From: Candidatus Bealeia paramacronuclearis
GTDB lineage: Bacteria > Pseudomonadota > Alphaproteobacteria > UBA9655
Length of the DNA stretch: 64,000 nucleotides
Assembly: GCF_035607555.1 (NCBI RefSeq)
Contig: NZ_JAVHWZ010000001.1
Span: forward strand, 186,001-250,000
Reading direction: 5' to 3'
Position numbers and translations under genes: made by a program. Below the pieces are notes generated by a model. It made no database searches. It was not told where the DNA came from and saw only the letters and a list, made by a program, of their open reading frames with translations. Shown piece by piece: positions 53,836 to 63,752 of the stretch (positions within the stretch are counted from its first letter, which is position 1; each line of letters starts with the position of its first letter).

Positions 53836-56061
53836 ATGAAAAAAGATAAAAGCAAGACGCCTCCTCTCCCCACCAAAGCGGAAATTCTTGAGTTCATTTC
53901 TTCAAGTCCTCAGCTTGTAGGAAAACGAGAAATTTCTCGTGCGTTTCATTTGCGAGGGCAAGGCCGCTTGTGGTTGAAAGATATTTTGAAAGAACTGGCT
54001 CAAGATGGTCAAATTGAGCGTGGAGCCCGTCGCCATGTCCACGAAAAAGGAAAATTGCCATCAATTCTTTTGTGTGAAGCTACAGCAGAAGTCACTGAAC
54101 ATGGTGAAATTGTTTTGGTTCCCTTGGAAGATCAAAAAGCCCAAGGTCGCATTCTTCTAGAGGATAAACGCGCAACCTCTTTAAATCCCGGTGATCATGT
54201 TTTGGTTAAACTGAACTGGATCGCTTCAGAAAAATTTTACGCAGCCCGTCTGATCCGATCGATACCCCGTGCCACCCGCACGATTGTGGGACAGGTAGAA
54301 AAAACACCTCGCGGACTTTTCCTTATTCCCGCCGACCGACGGCGGCAAGATGTGAACTTTCCACTCCTTTCTGAAATCCCAGTGGAGCCCGGAGATTTGG
54401 TTTTGGCAAAACTCATGCGTCCCCATCGCTCTCATCTTCCAGCAGCTCACGTTCATCAAGTTTTGGGAAAACATAATGACCCCCATGCCATCAGCCTCAT
54501 TGCACTTTATGAATTTAATATCCCTCATATTTTCTCATCAGAGGTTTTAAAAGAGGCTGAGACGGTCGCAAAATTTCCTCTCGAAGAACATCGTGTGGAT
54601 TTGAGAGATTATCCACTTGTCACCATTGATGGAGAAGATGCTCGCGATTTTGATGATGCCGTTTGGGCTGAGCATACGGAAACTGGATGGCACATTTTGG
54701 TTGCCATTGCCGATGTTAGTTATTACGTCCGTCCCGGAAGCAAATTGGATCAAGAAGCCTATCTGCGGGGAAATTCGGTTTATTTTCCTGATCGCGTTGT
54801 GCCGATGTTACCCGAGGCTCTTTCTAACGAAATGTGCTCGTTGAAACCCGATGTTGATCGCGCGTGTCTTGCCGTGCATCTTTGGCTTGATTCAAAGGGG
54901 CGATTGAAAAAATATGAGTTTGTTCGCGGTCTTATGCGCTCACGGGCGCGTCTCACATACACTCAAGTTCAAGCCGCCTTTGACGGAAATCCCGATGAGG
55001 CCACGGCACATTTTTTAGAAGCCACCATTAAACCCCTTTATGGAGCTTATGCCCTATTGAAAGCTGCCCGCGAATATCGTGGCACTTTGGATTTCGAGAT
55101 TCCCGAACAAAAAGTAATCATTGATGATTCAGGTCATATTTCTCATATCCTCCCACGGGAGCGTTATGAGAGCCACAAGCTAATTGAAGAATTTATGATC
55201 CTGGCCAATGTGGCAGCTGCTCAACAGCTTGAACAATTGCGCATGCCCAATCTTTACAGGATTCATGATGCACCAACGCCTGAGAAATTGGCCGCACTGA
55301 GAGAAACACTACAAGGCCTTGGGATTGCTTTTCCTAAAGGCCAAACAGTCACCCCCAAGACATTCCAAAATCTTTTGAATGCGGTTGTCGATAGTCCCCA
55401 AGCCAAAATGGTGAATGAGCTCACATTAAGAACTCAGGCCAAGGCTTTGTATCATCCCGAAAATATCGGCCACTTTGGATTGAGTCTTACGAAATATAGC
55501 CACTTTACCTCTCCCATCCGGCGGTATGCGGATTTGATCGTGCACCGATCACTTGTCAAAAGTTTAAAATTTGGCCCAGGAGGGCTTGAGGGACACGAAG
55601 ATCTCTACGTCATTGGTGATCACATATCAACCACCGAACGGCAAGCCGCAGCAGCTGAACGTGCCTCTATTGAGCGCTATATTACTCTCTTTTTAAAAGA
55701 GCACTTAGGAAAAGTATTCCGCGGCCATATTACGGGCGTGGCCAATTTTGGGCTTTTTGTAAGCTTGGATGAAACAGGCGCCACAGGGCTGATTCCTATT
55801 CGCACATTACCTTCAGATTATTATCTTTATGAGGAACATCAGCATCGTCTCGTGGGGCGAAGCACACGATTCACATTTACCCTGGGAGATCCTTTAATGG
55901 TGACATTGAGTGAAGCCAATCCACTCACAAATACAGTCACTTTAGAACTTTACCAAGACAAATCTGCTTCATCATCCTCCAAAAAAGCAAAGGCGAAACA
56001 GCCTCTTAAGAAAAAACCGTCTCGCCCTCGAAAATCTTCCAGAAAAGTTACGAAAAATTAA
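53836..56061 (+). CDS. rnr: Ribonuclease R
   Basis: 741 residues. N-terminal helix-turn-helix (FISSSPQLVGKREISRAFHL), cold-shock domains, RNB catalytic domain with DGEDARDFDDAVW, C-terminal S1 domain and a Lys/Ser/Arg-rich tail (final ~25 residues). Exoribonuclease that degrades structured RNA. Confidence 0.96.
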   Translation: MKKDKSKTPPLPTKAEILEFISSSPQLVGKREISRAFHLRGQGRLWLKDILKELAQDGQIERGARRHVHEKGKLPSILLCEATAEVTEHGEIVLVPLEDQKAQGRILLEDKRATSLNPGDHVLVKLNWIASEKFYAARLIRSIPRATRTIVGQVEKTPRGLFLIPADRRRQDVNFPLLSEIPVEPGDLVLAKLMRPHRSHLPAAHVHQVLGKHNDPHAISLIALYEFNIPHIFSSEVLKEAETVAKFPLEEHRVDLRDYPLVTIDGEDARDFDDAVWAEHTETGWHILVAIADVSYYVRPGSKLDQEAYLRGNSVYFPDRVVPMLPEALSNEMCSLKPDVDRACLAVHLWLDSKGRLKKYEFVRGLMRSRARLTYTQVQAAFDGNPDEATAHFLEATIKPLYGAYALLKAAREYRGTLDFEIPEQKVIIDDSGHISHILPRERYESHKLIEEFMILANVAAAQQLEQLRMPNLYRIHDAPTPEKLAALRETLQGLGIAFPKGQTVTPKTFQNLLNAVVDSPQAKMVNELTLRTQAKALYHPENIGHFGLSLTKYSHFTSPIRRYADLIVHRSLVKSLKFGPGGLEGHEDLYVIGDHISTTERQAAAAERASIERYITLFLKEHLGKVFRGHITGVANFGLFVSLDETGATGLIPIRTLPSDYYLYEEHQHRLVGRSTRFTFTLGDPLMVTLSEANPLTNTVTLELYQDKSASSSSKKAKAKQPLKKKPSRPRKSSRKVTKN

Positions 56062-56063
56062 CT

Positions 56064-56094
56064 TTCTCCCCCCTATTTTAAGGGGGTGGGAGAA
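56064..56094 (+). terminator. Strong hairpin after rnr
   Basis: TTCTCCC (56064-56070) pairs with GGGAGAA (56088-56094), with inner CCCCT/AGGGG pairing. It begins 2 bp after the rnr stop but has no T tract, so termination is not certain. Confidence 0.5.
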
Positions 56095-56202
56095 GGAGCC
56101 AACATCCAAAATGCCAGGGAGGCTTTTTCAGTAATGAAATGTGTTCGGTAGGTTTTTTATCAAAACCCACCTTCCCGCACCCATTTTGAACTTGGAGACG
56201 TT

Positions 56203-56607
56203 ATGTCTAATCCTTCCGTTTTGATTGTTGAAGATAACGAAATGAACATGAAATTGTGCTGCGATTTACTCGAAGCCCACGACATTTCCTACATCACAAC
56301 AGGAGAAGGCCAAAAAGCCTTAGAACTTGCGGAAAAAAAAGTCCCTACTGTTATTCTTTTAGACATTCAACTTCCTGACATTTCCGGGGAGGAAGTTCTC
56401 AACAGACTAAAAAGCGATCTTATTTTGAAACATATCCCCGTAATCGTCATTACAGCCTTTGCCTCTCCTCTTGATCAGGAGCGCTTCAAAACTTTGGGAT
56501 GTGATGCCTACCTCCCAAAACCACTTACTATTGAAAGTTTTTTTGGGACATTATTGCCTTATCTGGGTGAATATCTCATCGAAAATCAGTCACAGGCCAA
56601 GGCATAA
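56203..56607 (+). CDS. divK: DivK-like single-domain response regulator
   Basis: 134 residues, receiver domain only. Acidic Asp11 (VEDNE), phosphorylation site Asp54 (LLDIQLPD), Thr in IVITAF and Lys in YLPKPL. DivK controls polarity and CtrA activity in alphaproteobacteria via the DivJ/PleC kinases; none is in view. Its Ser/Ala/Gln tail is short. Confidence 0.88.
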   Translation: MSNPSVLIVEDNEMNMKLCCDLLEAHDISYITTGEGQKALELAEKKVPTVILLDIQLPDISGEEVLNRLKSDLILKHIPVIVITAFASPLDQERFKTLGCDAYLPKPLTIESFFGTLLPYLGEYLIENQSQAKA

Positions 56608-56638
56608 AATTCATCACCCCGGGCAAAAAAACACAAAT

Positions 56639-56666
56639 AAAAAAGGAGGCCGAAACCTCCTTTTTT
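56639..56666. terminator. Bidirectional terminator between divK and rpsI
   Basis: AAAAGGAGG (56641-56649) and CCTCCTTTT (56656-56664) with a 6-nt loop; A-run on one side and T-run on the other, so it can serve both convergent genes. Confidence 0.88.
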
Positions 56667-56683
56667 AGGATCGTAAAAAAACC

Positions 56684-57199
56684 TTAACGCTTCGAGAATT
56701 GGAAGCTACGACGGGCCTTTTTGTGACCATATTTCTTACGCTCAACGATACGACTATCACGCGTCAAGAATCCGGCTTTTTTAAGATCTGTTCGCAGTGT
56801 GGGCTCGTAATATGTTAAAGCCTTGCTGATGCCGTGCTTAACAGCGCCAGCTTGCCCGGAAAGACCTCCACCGATAACCGTGCACACAACATCATATTGT
56901 GTTTCGCGATTGGCAACTTGAAAAGGCTGGTTGATCATCATACGCAAAACGGGACGTGCAAAATAAACAACACTATCACGACCATTAACGGTCACTTTAC
57001 CTTTACCTGGCTTAATCCAAACACGGGCAATGGCGTCTTTACGTTTTCCTGTCGCATATGAACGGCCTTGTGCGTCAATTTTTGGAGCAGGCAATTCACC
57101 AACTTGATTCCCAGCCACAACGGCTTCAGTCTTTGCAGACTTGTCTTCTGATTTTACGGCATTCTTTAAGTCCGCAAGGGATACTTTCTCTTGTGCCAT
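56684..57199 (-). CDS. rpsI: 30S ribosomal protein S9
   Basis: 171 residues, with an N-terminal Lys/Asp-rich extension of ~40 residues as in other alphaproteobacteria, and the conserved C-terminal [18 protein letters not shown]. Co-transcribed with rplM 2 bp upstream. Confidence 0.97.
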   Translation of the reverse strand: MAQEKVSLADLKNAVKSEDKSAKTEAVVAGNQVGELPAPKIDAQGRSYATGKRKDAIARVWIKPGKGKVTVNGRDSVVYFARPVLRMMINQPFQVANRETQYDVVCTVIGGGLSGQAGAVKHGISKALTYYEPTLRTDLKKAGFLTRDSRIVERKKYGHKKARRSFQFSKR

Positions 57200-57201
57200 A
57201 G

Positions 57202-57666
57202 TTATGCACTCCTTGTGTTTTTACGATTCATTGCAGCCACATCCAAAATTTCTGGATTTTGTGCTGCATGGGGATGCTCAGGTCCCGCATAAACCTTGAG
57301 ATTGCACATTTGTTGACGTCCCAAAGGACCTCGCGTAATCATGCGCTCAACAGCTTTTGTGACCACACGCTCAGGATAGCGCCCCCCCAAAATATTTTCC
57401 ATGGTGCGCTCTTTAATTCCACCAGGATGTCCTGTGTGCCAGTAGAATTTTTTGTCCTTGAGCTTGTTTCCTGTAAGCTGAATTTTATCAGCATTCACAA
57501 TGATCACATAATCTCCACAGTCCATGTGAGGTGTGAAAGTGGGTTTATGTTTTCCACGTAGGTGGTTTGCAACGATGGTTGCAAGACGACCTAAAACCAA
57601 ATCTTTTGCATCGATAAGAATCCATTTCTTGTCGATTTCATTGGCTTTCATTGAATAAGTTTTCAT
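57202..57666 (-). CDS. rplM: 50S ribosomal protein L13
   Basis: 154 residues. [23 protein letters not shown] and GHPGGIK are family motifs. First gene of the rplM-rpsI operon. Confidence 0.97.
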   Translation of the reverse strand: MKTYSMKANEIDKKWILIDAKDLVLGRLATIVANHLRGKHKPTFTPHMDCGDYVIIVNADKIQLTGNKLKDKKFYWHTGHPGGIKERTMENILGGRYPERVVTKAVERMITRGPLGRQQMCNLKVYAGPEHPHAAQNPEILDVAAMNRKNTRSA

Positions 57667-57833
57667 GATGAGCCCTTTTCTCCTTAATTGAACATGAGAC
57701 TTTTATCTCATTACACGTCATTAAGTCAATCAAATTCATCTCTTGGAAAGAGGTAAAATAATACCATACTCTTATCTGAATCTTAACTATTTTTTGGTAT
57801 AAATAAGCGTATCAATAAAAAGGGGGATGAACC

Positions 57834-59108
57834 ATGAACGAAAAAGATCATCTTCATTTTGAAACACTTTCTATTCACGCTGGCGACGAACGTGGAATGG
57901 GTACGCCTTTGGCGATTCCCATTACCCAAACAGTTGCGTATCGTTTTAAAAGCATTGCAGATGCAGCAAACCTCTTTAGCCTTGAGGCAGAAGGGTCCAT
58001 TTATTCACGACTCACAAATCCGACCGTTGAGATCCTTGAAAAGAGGATTGCAGCCCTTGAGGGCGGCATTGGAGCGGTAGCAGTTTCCTCAGGCCTTGCG
58101 GCAAATCTTTTGGCTCTTTTCCCGCTTATGGGGCCGGGGCTTGAATTTATTGCCTCCAATCGCCTTTATGGAGGCTCCATAGCGCAATTCCATGAGGCGT
58201 TTGAAAAATTTGGATGGCATTGCCATTTTGTGAATATTGACGATTTTGAAGGAATTAAAAACCTAATCACCGAGAAAACACGGGCAATTTTTTGCGAAAG
58301 CCAAGCCAATCCTTCAACACATATTGCGGACATCGAAATACTTGCAGAAATTGCGCACACCCATGACATTCCCTTAATTGTGGATAATACTATCCCCTCG
58401 CCCTATCTCATAAAACCTTTTTTATGGGGTGCTGATATTGTCGTACATTCAACCACAAAATTTATTAACGGTCATGGCACTTCTATGGGCGGTATAGTTG
58501 TGGATGGAGGGACATTTCCTTGGAAAGATCAACCTCATTTTCAAAGCCTTCATCAGCCTTCTGGCAGTTACCACGGACTTCAATTTATCGAAAAGTTTCC
58601 CAATGCAGCCTATATAACTTATGCTCGCAGTGTGGGGCTGCGGGATCTGGGATTTTGCCAATCGGCTTTTAATGCGTTCGATACATTAAAAGGAATTGAT
58701 ACCTTGTCGTTGCGCATGGAAAAGCATGTGAAAAATGGCCTCAAAATTGCAACCTTTTTGGAAAAGCATCCTCAGATTGAAAAAGTGCATTATGCGGGAC
58801 TACCTGGAAGTCCCTATTTTAAAAGAGCTCAAAAATATTCGCCTCAAGGCATTAGCCCCGTTTTTTGTTTTGATCTTAAAGGCGGGTATGATGCGGGCGT
58901 CAAATTGGTTGAAAATTGCAAACTCTTTGCCCATGCCGCAACCATTGGAGAAGCCACAAGCCTCATTATCCACCCTGCTTCAACGACCCACAAACAACTG
59001 GAAGAGGGGCAACTCAAATCCGCAGGCATTTCGCCCAACACCATTCGACTTTCTGTAGGGATTGAGAATGTTGACGATTTAATTCAAGATTTAGAAAAGG
59101 CATTATAA
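57834..59108 (+). CDS. metY: O-acetylhomoserine sulfhydrylase (MetY type)
   Basis: 424 residues. PLP enzyme with Lys209 in STTKFINGHG and gamma-family motifs (LAIPITQTVAYRF, YSRLTNPTVEILEKRIAALEGG). Makes homocysteine from O-acetylhomoserine and sulfide. Its stop lies 1 bp from the convergent hflX. Methionine synthesis in an endosymbiont may be partial; no other met gene is seen. Confidence 0.92.
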   Translation: MNEKDHLHFETLSIHAGDERGMGTPLAIPITQTVAYRFKSIADAANLFSLEAEGSIYSRLTNPTVEILEKRIAALEGGIGAVAVSSGLAANLLALFPLMGPGLEFIASNRLYGGSIAQFHEAFEKFGWHCHFVNIDDFEGIKNLITEKTRAIFCESQANPSTHIADIEILAEIAHTHDIPLIVDNTIPSPYLIKPFLWGADIVVHSTTKFINGHGTSMGGIVVDGGTFPWKDQPHFQSLHQPSGSYHGLQFIEKFPNAAYITYARSVGLRDLGFCQSAFNAFDTLKGIDTLSLRMEKHVKNGLKIATFLEKHPQIEKVHYAGLPGSPYFKRAQKYSPQGISPVFCFDLKGGYDAGVKLVENCKLFAHAATIGEATSLIIHPASTTHKQLEEGQLKSAGISPNTIRLSVGIENVDDLIQDLEKAL

Positions 59109-59109
59109 T

Positions 59110-60423
59110 TTAAATCTGTTTTTCAAATCGAGCCTTGATAAGGGGGGAAAGTTTTACTTTAAGAGTGATGCCCTCTTCGCCCTCCTCACGATTGAGGATA
59201 GCCCCGTTTTGATAAAGCCAAGCCAAAGTCGCGCCATCTTCATATTTTAAATGAATTTCAACTTCTTGCTCTTGATTCAAAAAGAAATCTTCAATTTTTT
59301 GAAGAAGATCGAGAATTCCCTCTCCGGTCAAAGCTGAGAGCACAACTTTTTGAGGGTATTCCGTGCGATGGGACGCATTTACAAGAGCCTTTTGGTCTTC
59401 AGGATCCAAAAGATCTGTCTTATTTAAAACTTCAATCAGGTGGGAGTTTTCGACATTTTTAAGCCCCAAATCACCTAAAATTTTCATGACATCACCTGCT
59501 TGCTGATCCGTATAGGGATGAGAAATATCGCGGACATGAAGGATGAGATCGGCTTCTAAAACTTCCTCCAAAGTAGCCCTGAAAGCCGCAATTAATGAGG
59601 TGGGAAGATCAGAAATAAATCCAACCGTATCAGATAAAATAATCTCGCGTCCCGAAGGTAAATCCACGCGGCGCATGGTCGGATCTAAGGTGGCAAAAAG
59701 CATGTCTTTGGCCAAAACCTCGGAGTGGGTCATGCGATTAAAGAGAGTGGATTTTCCGGCATTCGTGTATCCCACCAAAGCGACAATTGGATAAGGAACG
59801 CGATCACGCGCTTTTCTATGGAGTTTGCGAGTTCTGATCACCGATTCGAGTTCTTTTTTAATTTTCACAATACGGTCATCAATAATTCGGCGATCCAGCT
59901 CAATTTGAGATTCACCAGGGCCACCCATAAATCCAAAACCGCCCCTTTGGCGTTCAAGATGAGTCCAAGCCCGGACCAAACGGCTTCGCTGATGACTGAG
60001 TGCGGCAAGCTCTACTTGAAGGCGTCCTTCAGCTGTGCGGGCTCGTTCTCCAAAAATCTCGAGAATAAGTTCACTGCGATCAATCACTTTTACATTCCAA
60101 GCTTTTTCAAGATTACGTTGCTGTATAGGCGAAATGTGGGCGTCCATGAGGACGAGTGAAGCATTCAGATCTTTGATTTCACCTTTAAGATCATCGACTT
60201 GCCCTTCTCCTAAAAAAAGATTGGCGCGGATGGATTTCACATTGAGCATACGGGATCCCACTACAGTGAGATTAATTGCCTCTGCCAAACCCGTAGCTTC
60301 TTGAAGGCGCCCTTGAGCATGGTCTCGCGTTTCCGCGCGGGCGCCTTTGGTCACTTGAGGATGTACGATAAAAACAACCCCAGAAGATGTGCCTTCCGGG
60401 GTGCTCAGATTTTCATATGTCAT
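59110..60423 (-). CDS. hflX: GTPase HflX
   Basis: 437 residues. N-terminal HflX domain, then G1 GYTNAGKSTLFNRM, G3 DTVGF, and G4 NKTD motifs. Ribosome-splitting GTPase. It is 18 bp downstream of hfq. Confidence 0.95.
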   Translation of the reverse strand: MTYENLSTPEGTSSGVVFIVHPQVTKGARAETRDHAQGRLQEATGLAEAINLTVVGSRMLNVKSIRANLFLGEGQVDDLKGEIKDLNASLVLMDAHISPIQQRNLEKAWNVKVIDRSELILEIFGERARTAEGRLQVELAALSHQRSRLVRAWTHLERQRGGFGFMGGPGESQIELDRRIIDDRIVKIKKELESVIRTRKLHRKARDRVPYPIVALVGYTNAGKSTLFNRMTHSEVLAKDMLFATLDPTMRRVDLPSGREIILSDTVGFISDLPTSLIAAFRATLEEVLEADLILHVRDISHPYTDQQAGDVMKILGDLGLKNVENSHLIEVLNKTDLLDPEDQKALVNASHRTEYPQKVVLSALTGEGILDLLQKIEDFFLNQEQEVEIHLKYEDGATLAWLYQNGAILNREEGEEGITLKVKLSPLIKARFEKQI

Positions 60424-60441
60424 AGATTATGACTCACGCGC

Positions 60442-60696
60442 TCATTCGCTGGCTTCGACCTTCTCTCCTTCGAAGAGTTGAATCGGGTTAATCGGCATGA
60501 CTGTAGAAATAGCATGCTTATACACAAGTTGGATATGGGCTTCTCGACGTAACAAGACAGAAAAATTGTCAAACCAAGTGACAATTCCCTGCAACTTCAC
60601 ACCATTGACCAAAAACAAGGTCACTGGAGTTTTGTTTTTTCTGAGATAGTTTAAAAAAACGTCTTGGACGTTTTGGCTTTTTTCTGATGAGGACAT
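60442..60696 (-). CDS. hfq: RNA chaperone Hfq
   Basis: 84 residues. Sm1 ([20 protein letters not shown]) and Sm2 (YKHAIST) motifs. Pairs small RNAs with mRNAs. Classic hfq-hflX order. Confidence 0.97.
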   Translation of the reverse strand: MSSSEKSQNVQDVFLNYLRKNKTPVTLFLVNGVKLQGIVTWFDNFSVLLRREAHIQLVYKHAISTVMPINPIQLFEGEKVEASE

Positions 60697-60854
60697 TGGG
60701 TTACCCCTTTACTTTTTTGTTATAAGTGAAAAATGAACAGCGATAAACGACCCTCAATCTAGAAGATTATCTCGCCGTGCCCTATTTCGTTTATAAAGGA
60801 GGTTTCGTTAAAAAAACGTTAGCACCACCAATAAAAAATACAGCAAAAGTATAC

Positions 60855-61505
60855 TTACATGTTTTCAATGAATTTTGCAAGCATTTTACAATCACCCAAA
60901 TGCACAATATTATCTTCTCGGGACGCCTCATCGTGTCCGACCACAATGGGAATACAGCCTGTGGCCTTGGCACAGCGGACATCTACGATGGAGTCACCCA
61001 CGAACCAAACTTCAGGACCGTGAAAAATACCTGTATTTTCAAGGGCGGCTTTGACGGGAAGAGGGGAAGGTTTATCTTCAGCCGTATCGCGGGCACCTAC
61101 AACTTTTCCGAAGTGAGGATCCCATCCAATATGACTCACTTCGCGACGCAAGAGCGGGCCATTTTTATTGCTGACCACACCCATGTAAATCCCTTTGCTG
61201 AAAATCAGTTCTAAGAGATCATGGGCACCATCGTGGATATCCAGATTTTCGATGTGCGTTTCCAGGACGTGTTCGTAAAAATGTTTTTCCGCCTCTTGCC
61301 AATGATGACCGAACATCTCTGGAAAAGAATCCCGAAGCGAAAGATGTGGGGTCGCCCAAAAATCATCTATCGTCATGAGGGGTTTGTCCATGCGAGCAAG
61401 CGTTGAGTTGATTCCGTCAAAAGTCGTTTTCCACGTATCGACAAGGGTGTTATCCCAATCAAACAGAATGGCTTGCGGAAGTCTTGAGGGTAGTACAAAT
61501 GACAT
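60855..61505 (-). CDS. HAD-superfamily phosphatase (Gph-like)
   Basis: 216 residues. Motif I FDWDNTLVDT, motif II SNKNG, Lys in EDKPSPLP and motif IV WFVGDSIVDVRCA. It resembles phosphoglycolate phosphatases but has DxDNT. Substrate uncertain. Situated between hfq and a YkuD gene. Confidence 0.85.
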   Translation of the reverse strand: MSFVLPSRLPQAILFDWDNTLVDTWKTTFDGINSTLARMDKPLMTIDDFWATPHLSLRDSFPEMFGHHWQEAEKHFYEHVLETHIENLDIHDGAHDLLELIFSKGIYMGVVSNKNGPLLRREVSHIGWDPHFGKVVGARDTAEDKPSPLPVKAALENTGIFHGPEVWFVGDSIVDVRCAKATGCIPIVVGHDEASREDNIVHLGDCKMLAKFIENM

Positions 61506-61517
61506 GATTTCTTTTCC

Positions 61518-62027
61518 TTAAGCTCCCAGAGGGGCCTCAACAATTAAACAACTTTCAAGCGTTGCTTCTTTTAATACCTTAACCAAGACCTCTTTTTCAA
61601 GTCCAATGCAACCGGCAGTTGATTTTCCCGCAAGCGGCTTTAAATGAACGAAGATAGCGCTGCCTTTGTATGGCACCACAGGGTCATCATTATACCCCAT
61701 AACAACGATAATATCATAAAGGCGATCTTCTCGCCATAAGTCCTCGTGCCTCCCGGAATAAGGCAATTTTACATAGCGATTGTAAAGTGGATCATTGACG
61801 TCATCGCACCAGCCATCCTCTTTTTCGAGGATATGCAAAGGAAGGTCTGTTTCAATTTCAGGAATGCGATCTTTACGATAAAAAACACATCTGAAAGGAA
61901 ATGTGCCTACGGGCGTTGAGCCATCCCCTTCACTCTTATTTTTGGTGATGCCACCACAACCATGAACAATTGAAAAAGTAGCATTTCCCCAAATGGCCTG
62001 TGTACCTTTAACAATCAGATTTTTCAT
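61518..62027 (-). CDS. L,D-transpeptidase-like YkuD-domain protein
   Basis: 169 residues. YkuD motif VHLKPLAGKSTAGCIGL (His then S/T-x-GC with catalytic Cys). GDGSTPVGTFPF is typical of the family. No signal peptide is visible, though this enzyme class normally acts in the periplasm; many short alphaproteobacterial members lack one. Overlaps the upstream hydrolase gene by 4 bp. Confidence 0.85.
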   Translation of the reverse strand: MKNLIVKGTQAIWGNATFSIVHGCGGITKNKSEGDGSTPVGTFPFRCVFYRKDRIPEIETDLPLHILEKEDGWCDDVNDPLYNRYVKLPYSGRHEDLWREDRLYDIIVVMGYNDDPVVPYKGSAIFVHLKPLAGKSTAGCIGLEKEVLVKVLKEATLESCLIVEAPLGA

Positions 62028-62524
62028 AAGCTTTTTTCACCTAAAAAATTTAATCGCATGTGATTTTCAAGAGTCTCTTTCGGCACTATATGACCCCCCT
62101 CATGTTCAATAAATTTAACAAGCAGTGGCGACCCTTTTGCAGTTTCTGAAAACAGTCGTGCGGACTCATAAACAACTTCTAATTTACCTGCAATCAAAGT
62201 CAATGAATTGGAGGGAGGCGTGGAGCTCACCAAGCCCCCTGCACCAATTGAAATGATGGGAAAAGGTAACTCTTTAAGTTGGGCAAGATAATTCAAGAAA
62301 AAGCCGCCATTAGAAAATCCTATAAATCCGCAGACCGGCTCACCTTGAAGGGCATTCACAATTTTGTCATAGGTTTCTAGAGCTTGTGCGTCTGTATAAT
62401 GTGGCCAACAAATTTGATTTCTTGCCTTTTCACATCTGTCAAAGGGATGAATGGCTAGGAATTTGACGTTCAGACTTTTCCCAATCTCATTAAGGATGAC
62501 TCTGTTCTGAATTTCTTGTTCCGA
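62024..62524 (-). pseudogene. Exported alpha/beta hydrolase, 3' fragment
   Basis: Carries the nucleophile elbow GFSNGG (Ser) and a likely catalytic His in EHEGGHIVP. It resembles small dienelactone-hydrolase-type esterases. Interrupted at 62525 by IS copy 4. The N-terminal part is at 63608-63750. Removing the IS and one TCCGA copy restores the frame (reading SESFDSEQEIQNRVI). Confidence 0.82.
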
Positions 62525-63607
62525 CACGAGTTACGCAGTTTGCAGCAAAAGGGTGGGAATCTAAGCGAAAGACATGAGTTTTGTTATTTCTCTAGAGATA
62601 TCATGCTTAATAACATCCCACTGCTGCTGATAAAAAGAGAAGCCTCCAGCAAGTCGTCTTTTAAATCTTTGAATCCAAGCCGAAATGGCAAGAAATATAT
62701 GATTTCTTTGGGCTCGTCCCGTGCGAGACTGACAGCGTTCAAGACCGCATGTTTGCTTTAATTCCCGATGATAAACTTCGATTTTCCAACGCGATTTCAT
62801 GACCAGTTCAATATGATCACGAGAGGGATTATCCCTATTGGTTCCGATATAATCCGTGCGACCGTTTTTGGCAACAAACCGGAAAACAGTAATCCATCCA
62901 TATCCGCGTAAGTGAACTTTCAGTCCTTCATCTGGAATGTCCAGCTTTTCAAGAGTTTCTCCACGATTCACTTTCCTGTTTTTCTTCAACCCCATCACCC
63001 ATGTCCAGCCTATGGATTCAATGGCCTTCAGATTATTCAAGCTCGAGTACCAAGCGTCTGCAACCACGTCATCCGGATTTATCCCTCTGTCTTGAGCCAG
63101 CTTTAACATTTCCCTGAAATGGTCATTCTTGCTTTTGCCATCGCTGGCTTTATCATAAATACGATAATCAACAGGAATAGAGTCATGACTCCTCAGGCCA
63201 TGCCATACCAAATTGACAAGACCTATCCCCGCAATAACATCATGGGCATTCCCAGAATACTGATAATGCACAAGCTCTATCTTCTCGCTCCGATTTTTAT
63301 CCAAAATTGTATCGTCACATACTAAAAAACAAGGTTCTTTCTTGTTAATAAGAGATTGAGTAAGATTCCACACTCCGCTCGGACGCAATGCACTAGAACT
63401 CAACCATCGATTGACGCTGTCATGCGACAATGGAATCGGTGACACCTCCGAAAGTGCCAACCCTGAATAGCGCACACTGCTGGCTTGTAAAAATGAACGA
63501 TAAAGTGATTTTGTGCATTTGTGTCGAGACATCATTTCTTCTCATTTAATAAATATTCCCTCTCACCTTATCTCTTCTCTCTTCTCCTGCAAACTGCGTA
63601 ACTCGTG
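62525..63607 (-). mobile_element. IS701-like/IS4-type insertion sequence, copy 4 of 4
   Basis: 1083 bp with perfect 21-bp ends, flanked by TCCGA (62520-62524 and 63608-63612). Interrupts the hydrolase gene in the same direction as the host gene. Confidence 0.97.
62561..63535 (-). CDS. DDE transposase of the 1083-bp IS (copy 4)
   Basis: 324 residues, identical to the other three copies. It is co-directional with the interrupted gene and the downstream YkuD and HAD genes, so transcription from the element could reach them. Confidence 0.9.
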   Translation of the reverse strand: MMSRHKCTKSLYRSFLQASSVRYSGLALSEVSPIPLSHDSVNRWLSSSALRPSGVWNLTQSLINKKEPCFLVCDDTILDKNRSEKIELVHYQYSGNAHDVIAGIGLVNLVWHGLRSHDSIPVDYRIYDKASDGKSKNDHFREMLKLAQDRGINPDDVVADAWYSSLNNLKAIESIGWTWVMGLKKNRKVNRGETLEKLDIPDEGLKVHLRGYGWITVFRFVAKNGRTDYIGTNRDNPSRDHIELVMKSRWKIEVYHRELKQTCGLERCQSRTGRAQRNHIFLAISAWIQRFKRRLAGGFSFYQQQWDVIKHDISREITKLMSFA

Positions 63608-63750
63608 TCCGAATCAAAACTCTCTGAAAGACCACAAAGATAAGCCCAAGTTTTTGGAGAGAATGTATCTCCTAATTCTTGTGTCATTCCAGGGTTACAA
63701 AATCCCTCTGATGTTATGAGAAAAACCATAATGATTAGATTTCTCAACAT
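63608..63750 (-). pseudogene. Exported alpha/beta hydrolase, 5' fragment
   Basis: Starts at 63750 with a signal peptide (LRNLIIMVFLITSEGFC-NPG), then TWAYLCGLSESFDS before the IS. It starts 2 bp after the stop of the gene at the right edge, so they form one operon. Confidence 0.75.
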
Positions 63751-63752
63751 TT

